Shown: positions 62,468 through 64,000 of the stretch, piece by piece
Layout: every line of letters begins with the position of its first letter
Numbering within the stretch: the first letter of the stretch is position 1
From: Candidatus Manganitrophus morganii
GTDB taxonomy: Bacteria > Nitrospirota > Nitrospiria > SBBL01 > Manganitrophaceae
DNA: 64,000 nucleotides
Assembly (NCBI GenBank): GCA_021651055.1
Contig: JAJHOH010000001.1
Location: 2,232,001-2,296,000 of the forward strand
Direction: 5' to 3'
Position numbers and translations under genes: made by a program
Notes under the pieces: generated by a model
The model's database searches: none
Seen by the model: the letters and a program-made list of their open reading frames with translations, nothing else
What the model was told of the DNA's origin: nothing

Positions 62468-62785
62468 TTACGCCGGCTCAATGACACAGCGAAACGGAAA
62501 GCCCTCCGCCCGCGCCGCATTGTGGACCTGCTCCTGCTTCAGCTCCGCCTGCTCCTTGGAGAGGGTCGCGACATGGGCGGCTCCTTCTGTATGAACCTGC
62601 CACATTATCGCTTGAGCGGTGTCGGGATCTTTTCCAAAAATTTGAATTAAGATCCGGATGACAAACTCCATCGTCGTGACGTTGTCGTCCAGCAGGATGA
62701 CCTTGTACGGGGGGATCTCTTCGATCTCTGAGCGGGTTTCTTCTGAAAGCTCCGGAAGGACGGACGGGGCCGTGCTCACTACCAT
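62468..62785 (-). CDS. clpS: ATP-dependent Clp protease adaptor ClpS (105 aa)
   Basis: ClpS fold with YKVILLDDNVTTMEFV, the N-degron-binding Asp-Asn-x-Thr-Thr-Met surface, and the HTEGAAHVAT segment. It delivers N-end-rule substrates to ClpAP. ClpA is not adjacent. An N-terminal extension of 25 residues (acidic, flexible) is longer than usual. Weak ribosome site. It is convergent with YbgC, with abutting stop codons. Confidence 0.95.
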   Translation of the reverse strand: MVVSTAPSVLPELSEETRSEIEEIPPYKVILLDDNVTTMEFVIRILIQIFGKDPDTAQAIMWQVHTEGAAHVATLSKEQAELKQEQVHNAARAEGFPFRCVIEPA

Positions 62786-62836
62786 GGCGGACTCTTTTCT
62801 GAGCGGAAAGGAACCGGCGGGAAAGGCAAAACGAGA

Positions 62837-63550
62837 TCACCCCTCGATGATCTCTTTCTTCACCATCGCGAGATAAACCTGCGCCTCTTTCCCCTCGGGG
62901 TTGATCCGCTGGGCTTCTTCCCATTCGGCGAGGGCCAGATCGACAAACCCCTTCATATAATAGGTGACACCGAGATGGATGATGGCGGGAATGTACTTCG
63001 GATGAATCTCTTTGGCCTGCTGAAAGGTCTCGATGGCATCATCGAACATTCCCTTTTCCCGCAGGGTAATTCCAACTTTGGTGACCACGTCGACGAACTT
63101 CGGCCGGATGGAGAGAGCCCTCCGGTACTCTTCCAGCGCGCCGTCATAGAGGCCGATCTCAAAATACTGATCGGCGAGCTTCGCATGTTCGTTGGCGAGC
63201 TTTCCCTGGATAAAGGGATCGATCGATTTCACCTCGGACCGGACGACCCGCGCCGCTTTGGAAAAGGTCTCGCCCGCCTCGTCGTATCGGCCGAGGTCGT
63301 TGAGGGCGATCGTCAGGTTGAGGGAGGCCTCCGTATAGCGGGGATTGATCTGAAGCGCTTTTTTGAAGTAAACCACCGCCATCTCCGCATTTCCTTTCTG
63401 AAAGGTGATGATGCCGAGCTTATTATAAATATCGGCATATCCTTGCGGATGATTCTGGAGGAGCTTGAGAAAGAGCCGCTCTGCCTCGATGATCTTTCCC
63501 TCGTCGAAGGCGGCGCGGGCCTGCTCGTAGATTTTTTCGAAATCGTCCAT
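62837..63550 (-). CDS. TPR-repeat protein (237 aa)
   Basis: Five to six tetratricopeptide repeats (about 5-38, 40-73, 74-107, 123-156, 157-190, 191-224) with typical A-x-x-x-A/G and P-x-Y spacing. No signal peptide or other domain, so a cytoplasmic scaffold. The GGGAG site is seven bases before the ATG. Similar TPR proteins are common in this type of genome; partner unknown. It precedes clpS on the same strand with a 51-base gap. Confidence 0.88.
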   Translation of the reverse strand: MDDFEKIYEQARAAFDEGKIIEAERLFLKLLQNHPQGYADIYNKLGIITFQKGNAEMAVVYFKKALQINPRYTEASLNLTIALNDLGRYDEAGETFSKAARVVRSEVKSIDPFIQGKLANEHAKLADQYFEIGLYDGALEEYRRALSIRPKFVDVVTKVGITLREKGMFDDAIETFQQAKEIHPKYIPAIIHLGVTYYMKGFVDLALAEWEEAQRINPEGKEAQVYLAMVKKEIIEG

Positions 63551-63574
63551 CCGAAAACTCCCTGAAGTAGACCA

Positions 63575-63603
63575 AACTTACCTTAAAAGCGGAAAAGAGT
63601 CAA
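63575..63603 (-). promoter_or_regulatory. Promoter of the TPR gene
   Basis: On the minus strand TTGACT, 17-base spacer, TAAGTT, about 24 bases before the ATG. Confidence 0.6.
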
Positions 63604-63657
63604 AAGTTTTTTCCCTCCGATCATCCCCGGAGATCCGATCGCCAGCAGGGTAAACGA

Positions 63658-63686
63658 TTGTTTTATCAATCCGGAAAGGTTATAAT
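63658..63686 (+). promoter_or_regulatory. Promoter of the CbbQ-like gene
   Basis: TTGTTT (63658-63663), 17-base spacer, TATAAT (63681-63686): a consensus -10 box. Divergent from the TPR promoter. Confidence 0.65.
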
Positions 63687-63715
63687 CCCCCCACGATTTG
63701 AGCACAGGAGGTCCC

Positions 63716-64000
63716 ATGCAACACCCATCGATCATGGAGCCGTTTTATCTCTCCAAGGAGCCGTATTATCAACCGGTCGGCACGGAGGCCGTTCTTTTTA
63801 AAGCGGCCTATGAGTCGAAGCGGCCGGTGCTGATCAAGGGGCCGACCGGCTGCGGGAAGAGCCGGTTCGTCGCCTACATGGCCTACCATCTCAAGCGCCC
63901 GTTGATCACGGTCGCCTGCCATGAGGATCTGACCGCCTCCGATCTGGTCGGGCGGTATCTGCTCCAGGGGGACGAGACGGTCTGGGCCGATGGCCCGCTG
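63716..64000 (+). CDS. CbbQ/NirQ/NorQ-type MoxR AAA+ ATPase (3' partial)
   Basis: The first 95 codons are in the window. They show [15 protein letters not shown], the P-loop [17 protein letters not shown] (about 40-57) and [17 protein letters not shown], a combination found in the CbbQ/NirQ/NorQ/GvpN group of MoxR ATPases. They activate or load metal into partners such as RuBisCO, nitric-oxide reductase or other enzymes, usually with a vWA protein (CbbO/NorD) next door. AGGAGG precedes the ATG. The partner lies beyond the window. Confidence 0.85.
   Translation, partial: MQHPSIMEPFYLSKEPYYQPVGTEAVLFKAAYESKRPVLIKGPTGCGKSRFVAYMAYHLKRPLITVACHEDLTASDLVGRYLLQGDETVWADGPL

Overview
The window is a gene-dense, fairly GC-rich bacterial chromosome segment with about 70 protein genes, one tRNA (Cys), no rRNA, no CRISPR array and no insertion sequence. 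Both edges cut genes: a Sir2 deacylase on the left and a CbbQ/NirQ-type AAA ATPase on the right. My best guess is a member of the Nitrospirota or a neighbouring deep lineage. The reasons are the gene run ilvB-ilvN-ilvC-psd-pssA-leuA-leuB-asd, an Alvin-type 2[4Fe-4S] ferredoxin, a split thiol:fumarate-reductase-like SdhB/HdrB pair, and many c-di-GMP and beta-propeller proteins. This is inference from gene content and recalled gene order only.

Layout. 0-8.4 kb: Sir2, a CBS protein, then a mostly leftward block with ferredoxin, peroxiredoxin, a Lon N-domain protein, HdrB-like and SdhB subunits, peptide deformylase, a response-regulator diguanylate cyclase, tRNA-Cys, and BON, HAD and membrane proteins. 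8.7-13.4 kb: polA with a degenerate proofreading domain, followed by a disturbed, more AT-rich patch (a 13-codon remnant of a VOC/glyoxalase-type gene, then an orphan reading frame) and small stress-type genes. 13.4-19.4 kb (leftward): zinc ribbon, DUF2062, thiL, lon, galU, coaE. 19.5-27.1 kb (rightward): a moxR-DUF58-transglutaminase cluster, marR-pirin, an HtrA-like protease, an NmrA-like reductase. 27.4-38.7 kb: a signalling and surface region with a REC-GGDEF-EAL protein, a receiver lacking its phospho-acceptor Asp, an exported DUF4091 protein with a Gly-rich/Cys C-terminal anchor, a purple-acid-phosphatase-like lipoprotein, a zinc-ribbon methyltransferase overlapped by an APH-like kinase, a GAF-GGDEF cyclase and a LuxR-type regulator. 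38.8-43.8 kb: ygfZ, small proteins, two secreted beta-propeller lipoproteins, an exported protein. 44-52.8 kb: branched-chain amino acid, phospholipid and aspartate-family synthesis. 52.9-64 kb: a second phosphoesterase lipoprotein, nadA, DUF2905, SpoIID-like, queA, SPOR, dinG, isoaspartyl peptidase, YbgC, clpS, TPR, cbbQ-like.

How the genes work together. IlvB/IlvN/IlvC make branched-chain precursors that LeuA and LeuB carry toward leucine (ilvD and leuCD are not here). Psd and PssA make phosphatidylethanolamine. Asd opens the Lys/Thr/Met branch. Two GGDEF-only cyclases and one GGDEF-EAL protein could set c-di-GMP around the exported proteins at 30-34 kb.

The points most worth a second look are: queA with no standard start codon in its conserved frame; a family of REP-like palindromes, one read in frame inside dinG and one supplying the stop codon of a small gene; the VOC remnant and AT-rich patch after polA; structured leaders upstream of the DUF4091 and methyltransferase genes; the methyltransferase-kinase pair; and well-formed promoters that place the transcript start at the ATG (leaderless mRNAs). 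No single locus is clearly a new defence or metabolic system; the 29.9-36.7 kb region is the best candidate for something undescribed.
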